A stretch of 64,000 bases of DNA from Streptomyces caatingaensis (GCF_001187435.1 NZ_LFXA01000002.1:1116001-1180000); one strand, 5' to 3'. Positions 50,705 to 61,185 are shown, counted from the first letter of the stretch. Program-made: numbers and translations. Notes: generated by a model from the sequence alone, not told the origin.

Positions 50705-51283
50705 GTGACCCTGCACCGCACCGCCGGACAGGATCCGGAGAGCAACGACGTGGTGCTCCTGCTGGAGCGGCAGCACGAGGAGATCCGCCACCGCATGGAG
50801 GCCGTCCTGACCGCCACCGGCCGGGAACGCGCCAGGGCCTTCCGCCGGTTCGTCCACCTGCTGGCCGTCCACGAGACCGCCGAGGAGGAGATCGTCCACC
50901 CGTTCGTCCGGCACGCCGCCGAGGGCGGGGCCGGGCTCGTGGACGACCGGCTCGGCGAGGAGGAGGCCGTCGAACGGGAACTGGCCGCACTGGGGGACGG
51001 CGACCTGGACGCCGAGGACTTCGTCACCCGCTTCACCGAGGTCTACGAGGACGTCCTGGCGCACGCGCGGGCCGAGGAGGAAGAGGAGTTCCCCCGCCTG
51101 CGCGAGGCGGCGGACGACGCCCGCCTCCAGCTCATGGCCAAGGCCCTGCGGGCGGCGGAGGCCGTGGCACCCACGCGCCCGCACCCGGGCACGTCCTCGG
51201 CCGCCGGGAACCTGGCCCTCGGCCCGTTCGCCGCGGTCGTGGACCGCACCCGGGAGGCGATCCGGCTGGCCCTGGGCCGGTAG
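50705..51283 (+). CDS. Hemerythrin-like protein 2
   Basis: The 192-residue protein has QHEEIRHRM, VHETAEEEIVHP and HARAEEEEEFPRL, a hemerythrin HHE bundle parallel to protein 1. The tail PTRPHPG then GPFAAVVDRTREAI is shared. GTG 50705 lies immediately after the SRAP stop, so the pair is likely translationally coupled. Proposed role: diiron O2/NO binding. Confidence 0.92.
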   Translation: MTLHRTAGQDPESNDVVLLLERQHEEIRHRMEAVLTATGRERARAFRRFVHLLAVHETAEEEIVHPFVRHAAEGGAGLVDDRLGEEEAVERELAALGDGDLDAEDFVTRFTEVYEDVLAHARAEEEEEFPRLREAADDARLQLMAKALRAAEAVAPTRPHPGTSSAAGNLALGPFAAVVDRTREAIRLALGR

Positions 51284-51290
51284 CCCGCCG

Positions 51291-51866
51291 TCACCCCGCC
51301 CGCCACCGGCTCCACGCCCGGCCCGTCAGGACGTCGCGCAGCCGGTCCACCAGGCCCGCGCCGGGGGCCAGGAGCCGGGCCGCGGGGGCCGATCCCGCCA
51401 GTTCGGGGTGCGGGCGGGTGGGCAGCCGGCTGCGGCGCACAGCGGCGCCCAGCTCCCGGAGGGTCTCGGGCGGGCAGGCGGCCTGGACGCGGGGGAAGAG
51501 ACGCTGCTCCTCGTCGAGGAAGTCGTCCGTGACGCGGTCGATCAGGGCCACCAGCAGAGGGGTGAACCGGGGGTCGGCCGGGGCCAGGCCCTCCAGCTCC
51601 CGCAGGACGCGCTGGACCTCCCGGTGGGCCGCGACGCCGCGCTCCGCCCAGGCCGCCCTGCCGGCCACGCGGTCGCGCACCACGGGATACAGGTGCTCCT
51701 GGACGGCCACCGCGTGGCGGACGAACGCGACGGCCACCTCGTCGGCCAGCTCCCCGCGCTCGGCGCTGCCCGGCGCGGCGGCGCGCAGCGCGTCGAAGAG
51801 CCGGTGCACGCGGCGGTGACCGGCGGACAACTCGCCGATGAGGTCCGGTTCCTGGGGCTGGGGCAC
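51291..51866 (-). CDS. Hemerythrin-like protein 3
   Basis: The 191-residue protein begins at GTG 51866 with GGAGGG upstream. It has AGHRRVHRLFDAL, RHAVAVQEHLYPVV, AHREVQRVL and LDEEQRLFPRV, a more diverged HHE bundle. It ends with LPTRPHPEL then GAGLVDRLRDVL, like the other two. It is convergent with protein 2 only 7 bases away and divergent from QcrB. Confidence 0.85.
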   Translation of the reverse strand: MPQPQEPDLIGELSAGHRRVHRLFDALRAAAPGSAERGELADEVAVAFVRHAVAVQEHLYPVVRDRVAGRAAWAERGVAAHREVQRVLRELEGLAPADPRFTPLLVALIDRVTDDFLDEEQRLFPRVQAACPPETLRELGAAVRRSRLPTRPHPELAGSAPAARLLAPGAGLVDRLRDVLTGRAWSRWRAG

Positions 51867-52025
51867 GGTCGGCCCTCCGTGGGTCCGCGGGGTCGCCCCG
51901 ATCCTTCCCCGGCGGGGGCCGTCGGCCACCCCCGCCTGCGCCGCTCGGAGCAACCGGACGGTAGCCCGCCGGGCGGGCGGGTACAGCGCAGTGACGGCCA
52001 CGGCGGCGGAGAGGAGCGCGGGCGG

Positions 52026-53666
52026 ATGCGGATGCTGTGTGCCGGCCCGACGGCACGGCTGAGGGCCCGGATCCGGCAGGCCGGTGTCACCGGGTACGCG
52101 GTGGCGGACCGCCGCGCCCCGGTCTCCGAGGCGGGACGCGCCCTGCTGAGGAAGGCGTTCCCCGACCACTGGTCGTTCCTGCTGGGCGAGATCGCCCTGT
52201 ACAGCGTCCTGGTCCTGGTGCTGACCGGTGGCTACCTGACGCTGTTCTTCGAGCCGGGCATGACGGAGCAGCGCTACGCCGGCGCGTACGGGCCGCTGCG
52301 CGGGCTGCCGGTCACCGACGCGTACGCGTCCGTCCTGCGGATCAGCTTCGAGGTGCGCGGCGGCCTGCTGATCCGGCAGACGCACCACTGGGCGGCCCTG
52401 GTGTTCGTCGCCGCGCTGGGCGTGCACATGTTCCGGGTGTTCTTCACCGGGGCCTTCCGCAGGCCGCGCGAGCTGAACTGGATGATCGGGGCGACGCTGT
52501 TCCTGCTCGGCCTGCTGGAGGGGTTCTGCGGCTACTCGCTGCCGGACGACCTGCTGTCGGGGACGGGGATGCGGACGGCGAACACCATCGTGACGTCGAT
52601 CCCGGTCGTCGGCACGTACCTGGGCTTCGCCCTGTGGAACGGCCCGTTCCCGGGCCACTTGATCATCCCGCGGCTGTACGTCGTCCACGTGCTGTTCGTC
52701 CCCGGTGTGCTGCTGGCGCTGATCGGGGCGCACCTGCTGATGGTCGTGTACCTCAAGCACACGCAGTGGGCGGCGCGGGGGAGGACCAACCGCAACGTGG
52801 CGGGGAACCCCATGTTCCCCCAGTTCGCGGCCCGTTCGGCCGGGCTGTGCCTGCTGGTGTCCGGCGTCCTCGTCCTCCTCGGCGGGCTGGCCCAGATCAA
52901 CCCGGTGTGGGACTTCGGCCCCTACCGCCCCGACCACGTCTCGACGGACGCCCAGCCCGACTGGTACATGGGCTTCCTGGAGGGCGCGCTGCGGCTGATG
53001 CCCGCGTGGGAGAGCGCTGCCGCGGGGCACACCATCATGTGGAACGTCTTCCTCCCGGCCGTGGTGCTGCCCGGACTGCTCTTCCTGGGCCTCGTCCTCT
53101 ACCCGGTCTTCGAGCGGTGGGTGACCGGCGACCTGGTGGAGCACCACCTGTGCGACCGGCCCCGGGACCGGCCCACCCGCACCGCGCTGGGGGCCGCCGT
53201 CATCGTCTTCTACGCCGTGCTGCTGGCGGCGGGCGGCAACGACGTCATCGCGTTCGTCTTCCGGGTCTCCCTGGAGACGCTGACGCTCGTCTTCCGGGTG
53301 GCGGTCGTCGTGGGGCCGGTCGTCGCCTTCCTCGTCACCAAGCGGTTCTGCCTCGCCCTCCAGGCCCACGACGCACGGCTGCTGGCGGAGGGCGAGGAGA
53401 GCGGGCTCGTCGGCCAGGACGCCGGGGGCGGCATCGGCGAGAGGAACCGGCCGCTGTCCGCCGACCGGCGCCACCGCGTGCTGGTACGGGAGATGCCCCT
53501 GCCGCCGGCCCGGCCGGGCCCCGGGGCGTCGCGCCTGCGGCGGCTGCGGGCGGCGCTGGGCGCCTGGTACTACCGCGACCAGGTGCCCGTGCCGGCGGAG
53601 CCGGAGGAACTGCTCCAGGCGACGGGGAGCAGGGCCGCACCGCTGCCGGGCGGCGACGAGCCGTAG
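52026..53666 (+). CDS. qcrB: Cytochrome b subunit of an actinobacterial bc1 complex (orphan QcrB)
   Basis: The 546-residue protein has the cytochrome b helices and heme ligands: RQTHHWAALVFVAALGVHMFRVF and YVVHVLFVPGVLLALIGAHL. LNWMIGATLFLLGLLEGFCGYSLPDDLLSG is a typical QcrB stretch. QcrC and QcrA, normally upstream, are absent, so this is a paralogue outside the main qcr operon. It is convergent with CtaF-CtaD, suggesting an alternative respiratory module. GGAGAGGAG precedes ATG 52026. Confidence 0.93.
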   Translation: MRMLCAGPTARLRARIRQAGVTGYAVADRRAPVSEAGRALLRKAFPDHWSFLLGEIALYSVLVLVLTGGYLTLFFEPGMTEQRYAGAYGPLRGLPVTDAYASVLRISFEVRGGLLIRQTHHWAALVFVAALGVHMFRVFFTGAFRRPRELNWMIGATLFLLGLLEGFCGYSLPDDLLSGTGMRTANTIVTSIPVVGTYLGFALWNGPFPGHLIIPRLYVVHVLFVPGVLLALIGAHLLMVVYLKHTQWAARGRTNRNVAGNPMFPQFAARSAGLCLLVSGVLVLLGGLAQINPVWDFGPYRPDHVSTDAQPDWYMGFLEGALRLMPAWESAAAGHTIMWNVFLPAVVLPGLLFLGLVLYPVFERWVTGDLVEHHLCDRPRDRPTRTALGAAVIVFYAVLLAAGGNDVIAFVFRVSLETLTLVFRVAVVVGPVVAFLVTKRFCLALQAHDARLLAEGEESGLVGQDAGGGIGERNRPLSADRRHRVLVREMPLPPARPGPGASRLRRLRAALGAWYYRDQVPVPAEPEELLQATGSRAAPLPGGDEP

Positions 53667-53724
53667 GCGCGGGCGGCGGGGCGGCCGGTCACGTCTCCGC
53701 GTTCACCTTCAGCACCTCACCCCT

Positions 53725-53754
53725 CCGTGCTTCACGTCTCCGTGCTTCACGTCT
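53725..53754 (+). repeat. Two tandem 15-bp units (CCGTGCTTCACGTCT)
   Basis: A perfect duplication at the convergent QcrB/CtaF junction. The second copy runs into the last codons of CtaF. Confidence 0.7.
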
Positions 53755-54136
53755 CCACGTCGGTGAACTGGAAGACCATGCCGAAGATGCCGCCGCCGGC
53801 CAGGCCGCAGCCGACGAGGAACAGCCAGAGCCCGTAGACGACGCCGAGGCCCATGAACGCCGCGCCGAGGGCCGTCAGCGCCGGGTACGGGCTCTGCGGC
53901 GGGAAGAAGTCGATGAGCCCGGAGCGCTCGTGGATCTCCCCGTGCGGCCGGTCCTCGGGACGGCCGCCCTTGCGGCGGTAGTTGACGGCGCAGAAGAAGG
54001 AGATGACCGCCGACATGCCGAAGGAGACGGTCAGCGCGGCACCGCCGGCCGGCTCCCGGGCCAGCCAGATGTAGACGGCGTCGGTGACCAGGAAGAACGC
54101 GGCCATGCCCGCGAAGAGGTACGCCTCGGCCTTCAT
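53747..54136 (-). CDS. ctaF: Cytochrome c oxidase subunit IV, actinobacterial type (CtaF)
   Basis: The 129-residue membrane protein matches Cta[24 protein letters not shown], then [37 protein letters not shown]. Three to four helices. Its ATG overlaps the CtaD stop by four bases, so the two are coupled. CtaC and CtaE are not in the window. Confidence 0.92.
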   Translation of the reverse strand: MKAEAYLFAGMAAFFLVTDAVYIWLAREPAGGAALTVSFGMSAVISFFCAVNYRRKGGRPEDRPHGEIHERSGLIDFFPPQSPYPALTALGAAFMGLGVVYGLWLFLVGCGLAGGGIFGMVFQFTDVET

Positions 54137-55854
54137 CTCCCGGACTCCTCCGGGGCGTTGAGCGCCGGGGCCGGCTCCCCGCCCGGCCGGGAGGGCGGGG
54201 CGGACGGGACCTCGGGGTGGTGGAGGTCGAAGGCGGGGGAGTCCGAGCGGATGCGGGGAATCGCCTCGAAGTTGTGCCGGGGCGGCGGGCACGAGGTCGC
54301 CCACTCCAGCGATCTGCCGTACCCCCAGGGGTCGTCGACGCCTACGGGGCTGCCGTACTTCGCCGTCCGCCAGACGTTGTAGAGGAACGGCAGCGTCGAC
54401 AGGCCCAGCAGGAACGCCCCGGCCGACGACACGGTGTTGAGGAGGGTGAAGCCGTCGGCGGCGAGGTAGTCGGCGTACCGCCGGGGCATGCCCATCTCGC
54501 CGAGCCAGTGCTGGACCAGGAACGTCCCCTGGAAGCCCACGAACAGCGTCCAGAAGTGGATCCGCCCCAGGCGTTCGTCCAGCAGCCTGCCGGTGATCTT
54601 CGGCCACCAGAAGTAGAAGCCCCCGAACATCGAGAAGACGATGGTGCCGAACAGCACGTAATGGAGGTGGGCCACGATGAAATAGGAATCGGTGAGATGG
54701 AAATCCAGCGGCGGCGACGCGATGAGAACGCCGCTGAGACCGCCGAGCAGGAACGTGACGAGGAATCCGGCCGACCAGAGCATCGGTGTCTCGAAGGAGA
54801 GACTGCCCCGCCACATCGTGCCGATCCAGTTGAAGAACTTCACGCCCGTCGGCACCGCGATCAGAAACGACAGGAGGGAGAAGAACGGCAGCAGCACGGC
54901 CCCCGTCGCGAACATGTGGTGGGCCCACACGGAGGCGGACAGCATGGTGATGGCGATGGTGGCGCCCACCATTCCCATGTAGCCGAAGAGGGGCTTCCGG
55001 CTGAACACCGGGATGATCTCGGAGACCACGCCGAAGAACGGCAGCGCGACGATGTACACCTCCGGGTGCCCGAAGAACCAGAAGAGGTGCTGCCACAACA
55101 GCGTCCCGCCGTTGGCCGGGTCGTAGACGTGCGCCCCGAACTTCCGGTCCGCCTCCAGGCAGAGCAGCGCGGCGGTCAGCACCGGGAACGCCAGGAGCAC
55201 CAGGATCGAGGTGAACAGCACGTTCCAGGTGAAGATCGGCAGGCGGAACATGGTCATCCCCGGCGCCCGCAGGCACAGGATCGTGGCGATGAAGTTGACC
55301 GCCCCCAGCGTCGTGCTCACGCCGGTGAGCACCAGGCCCATGGCCCACAGGTCACCGCCCGCGCCCGGCGAGAACTCGCCCCGGTTCAGCGGCGCGTAGG
55401 CGAACCAGCCGAACGCCGCCGGACCGCCGGGGACGACCACGCCCGACAGCACCACCAGCCCGCCGAACAGGAACAGCCAGTAGGTCAGCGCGTTCAGCCG
55501 GGGAAAGGCCACATCGGGCGCGCCGATCTGCAACGGCATGACCGCGTTGGCGAAACCGGTGAACGTCGGCGTCGCGAACAGCAGCATCATGATGGTGCCG
55601 TGCAGCGTGAAGAGCTGGTTGTACTGGGTGTTGCTGACGATCTGCAGCCCGGGGCGGGCCAGTTCCGCCCGCATCAGCATCGCCATGACCCCGCCCGCCA
55701 GGAAGAACCCGAAGGACGTGACGAGATACATGTTGCCGATCGTCTTGTGGTCCGTCGTCGTCACGTAGCCGTGCAGGCGCCGGCCCGCCCGTACCCGCGG
55801 ATTTCCGGCGGGATCGAGGGGCGCTCGGTACCGACGTTCGTCCAGCTGCGGCAT
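54133..55854 (-). CDS. ctaD: Cytochrome c oxidase subunit I (CtaD paralogue)
   Basis: The 573-residue heme-copper oxidase subunit has 12 helices and all catalytic marks: heme a ligand in FTLHGTIMM, CuB/Tyr in [25 protein letters not shown], and [10 protein letters not shown]. Known reaction: O2 reduction to water with proton pumping. ATG 55854 follows GGAG. Only CtaF accompanies it; subunit II (CuA) and III must come from elsewhere if it is functional. Confidence 0.95.
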   Translation of the reverse strand: MPQLDERRYRAPLDPAGNPRVRAGRRLHGYVTTTDHKTIGNMYLVTSFGFFLAGGVMAMLMRAELARPGLQIVSNTQYNQLFTLHGTIMMLLFATPTFTGFANAVMPLQIGAPDVAFPRLNALTYWLFLFGGLVVLSGVVVPGGPAAFGWFAYAPLNRGEFSPGAGGDLWAMGLVLTGVSTTLGAVNFIATILCLRAPGMTMFRLPIFTWNVLFTSILVLLAFPVLTAALLCLEADRKFGAHVYDPANGGTLLWQHLFWFFGHPEVYIVALPFFGVVSEIIPVFSRKPLFGYMGMVGATIAITMLSASVWAHHMFATGAVLLPFFSLLSFLIAVPTGVKFFNWIGTMWRGSLSFETPMLWSAGFLVTFLLGGLSGVLIASPPLDFHLTDSYFIVAHLHYVLFGTIVFSMFGGFYFWWPKITGRLLDERLGRIHFWTLFVGFQGTFLVQHWLGEMGMPRRYADYLAADGFTLLNTVSSAGAFLLGLSTLPFLYNVWRTAKYGSPVGVDDPWGYGRSLEWATSCPPPRHNFEAIPRIRSDSPAFDLHHPEVPSAPPSRPGGEPAPALNAPEESGR

Positions 55855-56023
55855 CGCTACTCCGAGACTGCGGTCCACCGGGAGGGGCGCCGCCCGAACG
55901 CGGCCTTTCCTCTGTAGCCGCGATGCCTCCGGCACAAACCTCGCCGCAGGCCGGGCGGCCGTCCCCGGAAGAAGGAACAATGACCGGAAGGAAACCGCTC
56001 GGCACTTCCTCCCGGAGGCGGCC

Positions 56024-57811
56024 TTGCCCGGCACCGGCACCGGAGACGACGGGGAATTCGAGGGCTTCGCCCCCCACCCGCTGCGCCAGTACGCGCTGCT
56101 GGCCGACGGCGAGCGCGGAGTGCTGCTCGGGCCGCACGGCGACCACGGGTGGATGTGCGCCCCGCGCTGGGACTCCGACGCGGTCTTCTCCGGGCTCGTC
56201 GGCGGACGGGGCGTCTACGCCGTCACCCCCTGCGAGCCGCACGTCTGGGGCGGCCGGTACGAGGAGGGCACCCTCATCTGGCGCAACCGCTGGATCACCC
56301 GGCACGGCGTCATCGAGTCCCGCGAGGCCCTGGCCTACCCCGGCGACCCGCACCGCGCCGTCGTCCTCCGCCGCGTCACCGCCCACGGGGCCGACGCCCG
56401 CCTGACCGTCGTCCTGGAACCCCGCGCCGGCTTCGGCGCCCAGCCGCTGCGCGACCTGACGCGCGAGGACACCGACGTCTGGAGCGGGCGCGCCGGCTCC
56501 CTGTACCTGCGCTGGAGGGGCTGCGCCGGGCTGCGTGCCGAGGGGGCCGGGGAGGGGCGGCTCGTCCTGGACCTCACGGTCGCGCCCGGCACCCGCCACG
56601 ACCTCGTCCTGGAGATCGGCGACCGCCCGCCGCCCGGCCCGGCCCCGCGCCCGGCGGACGCCTGGGCGGCCACCGAGGCGGCGTGGCAGGCCCGCGTCCC
56701 CCCGCTCTCCGGCACCCTCGCGCCGCGCGACGCCCGCCACTGGTACGCCCTGCTGCGCGGGCTGACCTGCTCGACCGGCGGCATGGTCGCCGCGGCCACC
56801 ACCAGCCTGCCCGAGCGCGCCGAGGAGGGCCGCAACTACGACTACCGGTACGTGTGGATCCGCGACCAGTGCTTCGCCGGGCAGGCGGCCGCCGCGGCCG
56901 GGGACGGCCCCCTGCTGGACGCCGCCGTCCGCTTCGTCACCGCCCGGCTGCACGAGGACGGGCCGCACCTCGCCCCCGCCTACACCGTCGACGGCCGCCC
57001 GGTGCCCGAGGAGCGCAAGCTGGACCTGCCCGGCTATCCCGGCGGCTTCGACCGGGTCGGCAACCGCGTCGGGCGCCAGTTCCAGCTCGACGCCTTCGGC
57101 GAGGCGCTGCTGCTGCTCGCCGCCGCGGCCCGCCAGGACCGGCTCGACGCGGACGGACGGCGCGCGGCCGCCCTCGCCGCCGACGCCGTCGCCGCCCGGC
57201 ACCGGCGGCCCGACTCCGGCATCTGGGAGCTCGCCCCCCGGCGCTGGACCCACAGCCGGCTGATCTGCGCCGCCGGCCTGCGGGTCATGGCGGCCGGCGG
57301 CACGGCGGGCCGCCGGGGCGCCGACTGGCGCGGGCTCGCCGACCTGCTCGTGGCCGAGGCCGCCGCCGCGTGCGTCCACCCCTCCGGGCGCTGGCAGCGC
57401 GCCCCCGACGACCCGAGACCCGACGGGGCGTTGCTCCTGCCCCCGGTCCGCGGCGCGGTGCCCGCCGGCGACCCGAGGACCGTCGCCACGCTGCGCGCCT
57501 GCACCACCGAGCTGTCCGACGACTTCTTCGCCTACCGCTTCCGCCACGACGCCCGTCCGCTCCCCGAGGCCGAAGGGGCCTTCCTGCTCTGCGGGTTCGT
57601 CACCGCGCTCGCCGAGCACCAGCAGGGCGACGGGACGGCGGCGCTGCGCTGGTTCGAGCGCAACCGGGCCGCCTGCGGGCCGCCGGGGCTGTTCTCCGAG
57701 GAGTACGACGTCGAGCAGCGGCAGATGCGCGGCAACCTGCCCCAGGCGTTCGTCCACGCGCTGGCCCTGGAGTGCGCCGTCCGCCTGACGCGGCCGTGGC
57801 GGGAGCCGTAG
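56024..57811 (+). CDS. Glycoside hydrolase family 15-like protein
   Basis: The 595-residue protein starts at TTG 56024 with GGAGG upstream. It has the GH15 glucoamylase/trehalase layout: beta-sandwich N-terminus ([15 protein letters not shown]), then an (alpha/alpha)6 barrel with [16 protein letters not shown] (candidate catalytic Glu) and GLFSEEYD (second Glu). Relatives act on trehalose or alpha-glucans. Divergent from CtaD; followed by a decarboxylase. Confidence 0.93.
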   Translation: MPGTGTGDDGEFEGFAPHPLRQYALLADGERGVLLGPHGDHGWMCAPRWDSDAVFSGLVGGRGVYAVTPCEPHVWGGRYEEGTLIWRNRWITRHGVIESREALAYPGDPHRAVVLRRVTAHGADARLTVVLEPRAGFGAQPLRDLTREDTDVWSGRAGSLYLRWRGCAGLRAEGAGEGRLVLDLTVAPGTRHDLVLEIGDRPPPGPAPRPADAWAATEAAWQARVPPLSGTLAPRDARHWYALLRGLTCSTGGMVAAATTSLPERAEEGRNYDYRYVWIRDQCFAGQAAAAAGDGPLLDAAVRFVTARLHEDGPHLAPAYTVDGRPVPEERKLDLPGYPGGFDRVGNRVGRQFQLDAFGEALLLLAAAARQDRLDADGRRAAALAADAVAARHRRPDSGIWELAPRRWTHSRLICAAGLRVMAAGGTAGRRGADWRGLADLLVAEAAAACVHPSGRWQRAPDDPRPDGALLLPPVRGAVPAGDPRTVATLRACTTELSDDFFAYRFRHDARPLPEAEGAFLLCGFVTALAEHQQGDGTAALRWFERNRAACGPPGLFSEEYDVEQRQMRGNLPQAFVHALALECAVRLTRPWREP

Positions 57812-57887
57812 CGGGTTTCGGCCCGGCGCGGCGGGTCACACGCGGCATGAAAGGCCGCCGCGCGCCCGCCGCGCAGGAGGGAGAGCC

Positions 57888-59348
57888 ATGGACCACACCC
57901 GCGCCCCGCTCCTGGAGGCCCTCGCCGACTACCACGCCCTCCGGCGGCTGCCCTTCACCCCGCCCGGCCACAAGCAGGGCCGCGGCGCGGACACGCCGGT
58001 GCGCGACGGGCTGGGCGAGGCGGTGTTCCGCTCCGACGTGCTGGCCTCCGGGGGCCTGGACGACCGGTGCATGCGGGGCCGGTTCCTGGAGCGCGCCGAG
58101 GAGCTGATGGCGGACGCCGTCCACGCCGCGCACACCTTCTTCACCACCTGCGGCAGCTCCCTGTCGGTCAAGGCGGCCATGCTCGCCGTCGCCGGCCCGG
58201 ACGAGGAACTGCTGATCGGCCGCGACGCCCACAAGTCCGTGGCGGCCGGGCTCATCCTCGCGGGCATCCGCCCGGTGTGGGTGGACCCGTGCTGGGACGC
58301 CGGGCGGCACCTGGCCCACCCGCCGTCGCCCGCCGCGTACGAGCGGGCCTTCGCCGTGCACCCCCGCGCCCGCGGCGCCCTGGTCACCAGCCCGACACCG
58401 TACGGCTCCTGCGCCGACCTGGCCGCCCTCGCCGACGTCTGCCACCGGCGCGGCCGCCCGCTGATCGTGGACGAGGCGTGGGGCGCCCACCTGCCCTTCC
58501 ACCCCGCCCTGCCCGCCTGGGCGATGGACGCCGGCGCCGACGTGTGCGTCACCAGCGTCCACAAGATGGGCAGCGGCCTGGAACAGGGCTCGGTCTTCCA
58601 CCTCCGGGGCGACCTGGTGGACCCGGCCGCGCTGAAGTCCCGCGCCGACCTGCTGGGCACCACGAGCCCCTCCGTGCCCGTCCTCGCCGGCCTCGACGGC
58701 TGGCGCCGGCAGATGGTCCTGCACGGCCACGACCTGCTCGGACGCGCCCTGGAGCTGGCCGGCGCCGTCCGCGCGGACATCGAGCGCGCCGACGGGCTGC
58801 ACGTCGACGGCCGCGCCGACTACACCGGGCCCGGCCTGGCCGCCGACCTCGACCCGCTGCCCGTCGTCGTCGACCTCGCGGCCCTGGGCACCACCGGCTA
58901 CCGGGCCGCCGACTGGCTGCGCGAGCACCACCGCATCGACCTGCACCTCGCCGACCACCGGCGCGTCAGCGCCCAGCTCACCCACGCCGACGACGAGAAG
59001 ACGGCCGCCGCCCTGACGGCCGCCCTGCGCGACCTGGCCGACCGGGCCGCGGAGCCGCGCCCCGCGCCCGCCGTGCAGGTGCCGTCGCCCGCGGAGCTGC
59101 GCCTGGAGCAGGTGTGCGCGCCGCGCGACGCCTATTTCGGGCCCGTCGAGGACGTCCCCGTGGAGCGGGCGGCGGGCCGGGTCGCCGCCGAGATGCTCAC
59201 CCCCTACCCGCCCGGCATCCCCGCCGCCCTGCCCGGCGAGCGGCTGACCGGGCCCGTGCTGGAGTACCTGCGCAGCGGTGTCGCGGCCGGCATGCACCTG
59301 CCCGACGCGGCGGACCCCGCCCTGCGGACGGTGCGCGTGGCGGCGTGA
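57888..59348 (+). CDS. Orn/Lys/Arg decarboxylase (PLP, fold type I)
   Basis: The 486-residue protein has the family start LRRLPFTPPGHKQGRG, TTCGSSLSVKAAML, VDEAWGAH and the PLP lysine K226 in TSVHKMGSG. The C-terminal domain ends with AEMLTPYPPGIPAALPGE. It yields polyamines such as cadaverine or putrescine, or agmatine; substrate not decidable. ATG 57888 follows GGAGGGAGAG. A strong hairpin follows. Confidence 0.93.
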   Translation: MDHTRAPLLEALADYHALRRLPFTPPGHKQGRGADTPVRDGLGEAVFRSDVLASGGLDDRCMRGRFLERAEELMADAVHAAHTFFTTCGSSLSVKAAMLAVAGPDEELLIGRDAHKSVAAGLILAGIRPVWVDPCWDAGRHLAHPPSPAAYERAFAVHPRARGALVTSPTPYGSCADLAALADVCHRRGRPLIVDEAWGAHLPFHPALPAWAMDAGADVCVTSVHKMGSGLEQGSVFHLRGDLVDPAALKSRADLLGTTSPSVPVLAGLDGWRRQMVLHGHDLLGRALELAGAVRADIERADGLHVDGRADYTGPGLAADLDPLPVVVDLAALGTTGYRAADWLREHHRIDLHLADHRRVSAQLTHADDEKTAAALTAALRDLADRAAEPRPAPAVQVPSPAELRLEQVCAPRDAYFGPVEDVPVERAAGRVAAEMLTPYPPGIPAALPGERLTGPVLEYLRSGVAAGMHLPDAADPALRTVRVAA

Positions 59349-59371
59349 CCGTCCCCGCGGACGGGCGCGGG

Positions 59372-59394
59372 CCCCGGGCGGCGACCGCCCGGGG
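59372..59394 (+). terminator. Hairpin after the decarboxylase gene
   Basis: A perfect 10-bp stem (CCCCGGGCGG/CCGCCCGGGG) with loop CGA. A smaller hairpin (59349-59364, CCGTCC-CCGC-GGACGG) begins right at the stop. Confidence 0.7.
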
Positions 59395-59476
59395 GCACGG
59401 AACCGGCCGCTTCGAGGACGGCCTGTTTCCGGCGGGGCGCTGTTTCCGGCGCGGTGCCGCGGGAACCCGGACGGGC

Positions 59477-60442
59477 ATGGTGCAGATCGGATACACGATG
59501 ATGACCGAGCAGGCCGGGCCGCTCGAGCTCGTGGAGCACGCGGTGGGCGCGGAGGAGGCGGGTTTCGACTTCTCCGTGATCTCCGACCACTACTTCCCGT
59601 GGCTCGCCTCCCAGGGCCACTCCGCCAACGCCTGGGCCGTCCTGGGCGCGGCCGCGCGGGCCACCTCCCGCATTCCGCTGATGACGTACGTGACGTGCCC
59701 GACGACCCGCTACCACCCGGCCGTCGTCGCCCAGCAGGCCGCCACCGTCCAGCTGCTGTCCCAGGGCCGCTTCCGCCTCGGCCTCGGCTCCGGCGAGAAC
59801 CTCAACGAGCACGTGGTGGGCGGCGGCTGGCCCTCGCCCGTCGTCCGGCTGGAGAAGCTGGAGGAGGCCGTCGGCATCATCCGGGCGCTCCTCGAGGGCC
59901 GCACGGTCAACCACGACGGCCGCCACTTCTCCGTCTCCCACGCCCGGCTGTGGGACCTGCCCGACCCCGCGCCACCGATCGGCGTCGCCATCGGCGGCAA
60001 GGCGTCCGGGCGCCTCGCCGGGCGCCTCGCGGACCTCGCCATCGCCACCGAGCCGCGCAAGGACCTCCTCGACGTCTTCGACGCGAACGGGGGCGCCGGC
60101 AAGCCGCGCGTCGGGCAGCTGCCCGTCTGCTACGACCCCGACCGCGACGCGGCGATCGACCGCGCCCACGACCAGTTCCGCTGGTTCGGGCTCGGCTGGC
60201 GGGTCAACGCCGAACTCCCCGACGACCGTTCCTTCGCCGCCGCGAGCGCGTCCGTCACCAAGGACCAGGTCGCCGCGGGCATCCCCTGCGGCGCGAACGT
60301 GGACGACTTCGTCGCGGCCGTGCGCCCGTACGCCGAGGCCGGCTTCGGCGAGATCGCCCTCGTCCAGATCGGCGGCGCCCACCAGGAGCCCTTCCTGAAG
60401 TGGGCGAAGAACGAACTCCTGCCCGCGCTGCGGTCGTTGTGA
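59477..60442 (+). CDS. LLM-class (F420-type) oxidoreductase
   Basis: The 321-residue TIM-barrel protein shows VQIGYTMMTEQAGPLELVEHA, ISDHYFPWL, RFRLGLGSGENLNEHVVG and GGGWPSPVVRLEKLEEAV, as in F420-dependent glucose-6-phosphate dehydrogenase-like TIGR03557 proteins. Cofactor F420 is inferred from family. Substrate unknown. Monocistronic. Confidence 0.93.
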   Translation: MVQIGYTMMTEQAGPLELVEHAVGAEEAGFDFSVISDHYFPWLASQGHSANAWAVLGAAARATSRIPLMTYVTCPTTRYHPAVVAQQAATVQLLSQGRFRLGLGSGENLNEHVVGGGWPSPVVRLEKLEEAVGIIRALLEGRTVNHDGRHFSVSHARLWDLPDPAPPIGVAIGGKASGRLAGRLADLAIATEPRKDLLDVFDANGGAGKPRVGQLPVCYDPDRDAAIDRAHDQFRWFGLGWRVNAELPDDRSFAAASASVTKDQVAAGIPCGANVDDFVAAVRPYAEAGFGEIALVQIGGAHQEPFLKWAKNELLPALRSL

Positions 60443-60451
60443 CGGCGCGCG

Positions 60452-60485
60452 CCCGAACCCTGAACGACCCCGAACCCTGAACGAC
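60452..60485 (+). repeat. Perfect 17-bp tandem duplication
   Basis: CCCGAACCCTGAACGAC occurs twice head to tail in the convergent spacer after the LLM gene. Confidence 0.8.
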
Positions 60486-60501
60486 GCGGCCGCGGTCCGG
60501 C

Positions 60502-61173
60502 CTAGCCGCGTTCCGCGGCCCGGCGCCCGACCTCCTCGGCCGCCTCCGCGTCCAGGGCCACCCGGGTCAGACCGGCCGCCAGGGCGGCTACCTGGTCGTC
60601 CTCCACCAGGCGGGCCAGGTCCTGCGGGCGCCGGGGCAGGCCGAGGCGGGCGGCGCCGTCGAGGGCCTTGCCGTCGATGCAGGGGCGCACGGCGGGCCAG
60701 ACCGCCTGGACCTCGCGCAGGAAGATGCCGGCGCCGGCGGGGCCGATGCCGGGGATCTGCTGGAGCGCCTCGCTCAGCGCGTCCGCGTCGTCGCCGTCCG
60801 CCGCGTCGCGCAGCCGCCGCACGTCCCCGCCGTAGCGTTCGAGCAGCAGCTCCGCGCCGTCGCCCAACTGGGTGGCGGTGCGCTCGTCGTAGCGGCGGTA
60901 GCCGCCGGCGCCGAGGGCGTCCACCCGCTGCTGCCACGTGGCACCGGCCATCGCCCGGGGGCTCTTCATCCCGGCGTCCGCCAGGCTGCGCGCCGTGGCG
61001 ACCGCCACCGAGGCCCGGATGCGGGCGCTCAGCAGACAGGCGAGGACCAGCAGCCGGTACAGCGGCTGCGGGGTGTCGCGGAGCCGGATGCCCGCCTCCT
61101 CGGCGTACGTCCGGCCACAGGTCTCCAGCAGGGCGTCCACCGTCCTGCGCTGCGCCGCCGTGGTCCTCGCCAT
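60502..61173 (-). CDS. HhH-GPD endonuclease III-like protein
   Basis: The 223-residue protein has the helix-hairpin-helix LQQIPGIGPAGAGIFLREVQ and the following Asp in CIDGKALDG. The Lys that marks bifunctional Nth enzymes (PGVGRK) is absent, and there is no C-terminal 4Fe-4S Cys cluster. It could be a monofunctional glycosylase or a non-catalytic paralogue. It starts 12 bases after the catalase stop and is probably co-transcribed. Confidence 0.88.
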   Translation of the reverse strand: MARTTAAQRRTVDALLETCGRTYAEEAGIRLRDTPQPLYRLLVLACLLSARIRASVAVATARSLADAGMKSPRAMAGATWQQRVDALGAGGYRRYDERTATQLGDGAELLLERYGGDVRRLRDAADGDDADALSEALQQIPGIGPAGAGIFLREVQAVWPAVRPCIDGKALDGAARLGLPRRPQDLARLVEDDQVAALAAGLTRVALDAEAAEEVGRRAAERG

Positions 61174-61185
61174 CGCGCACCTCCG

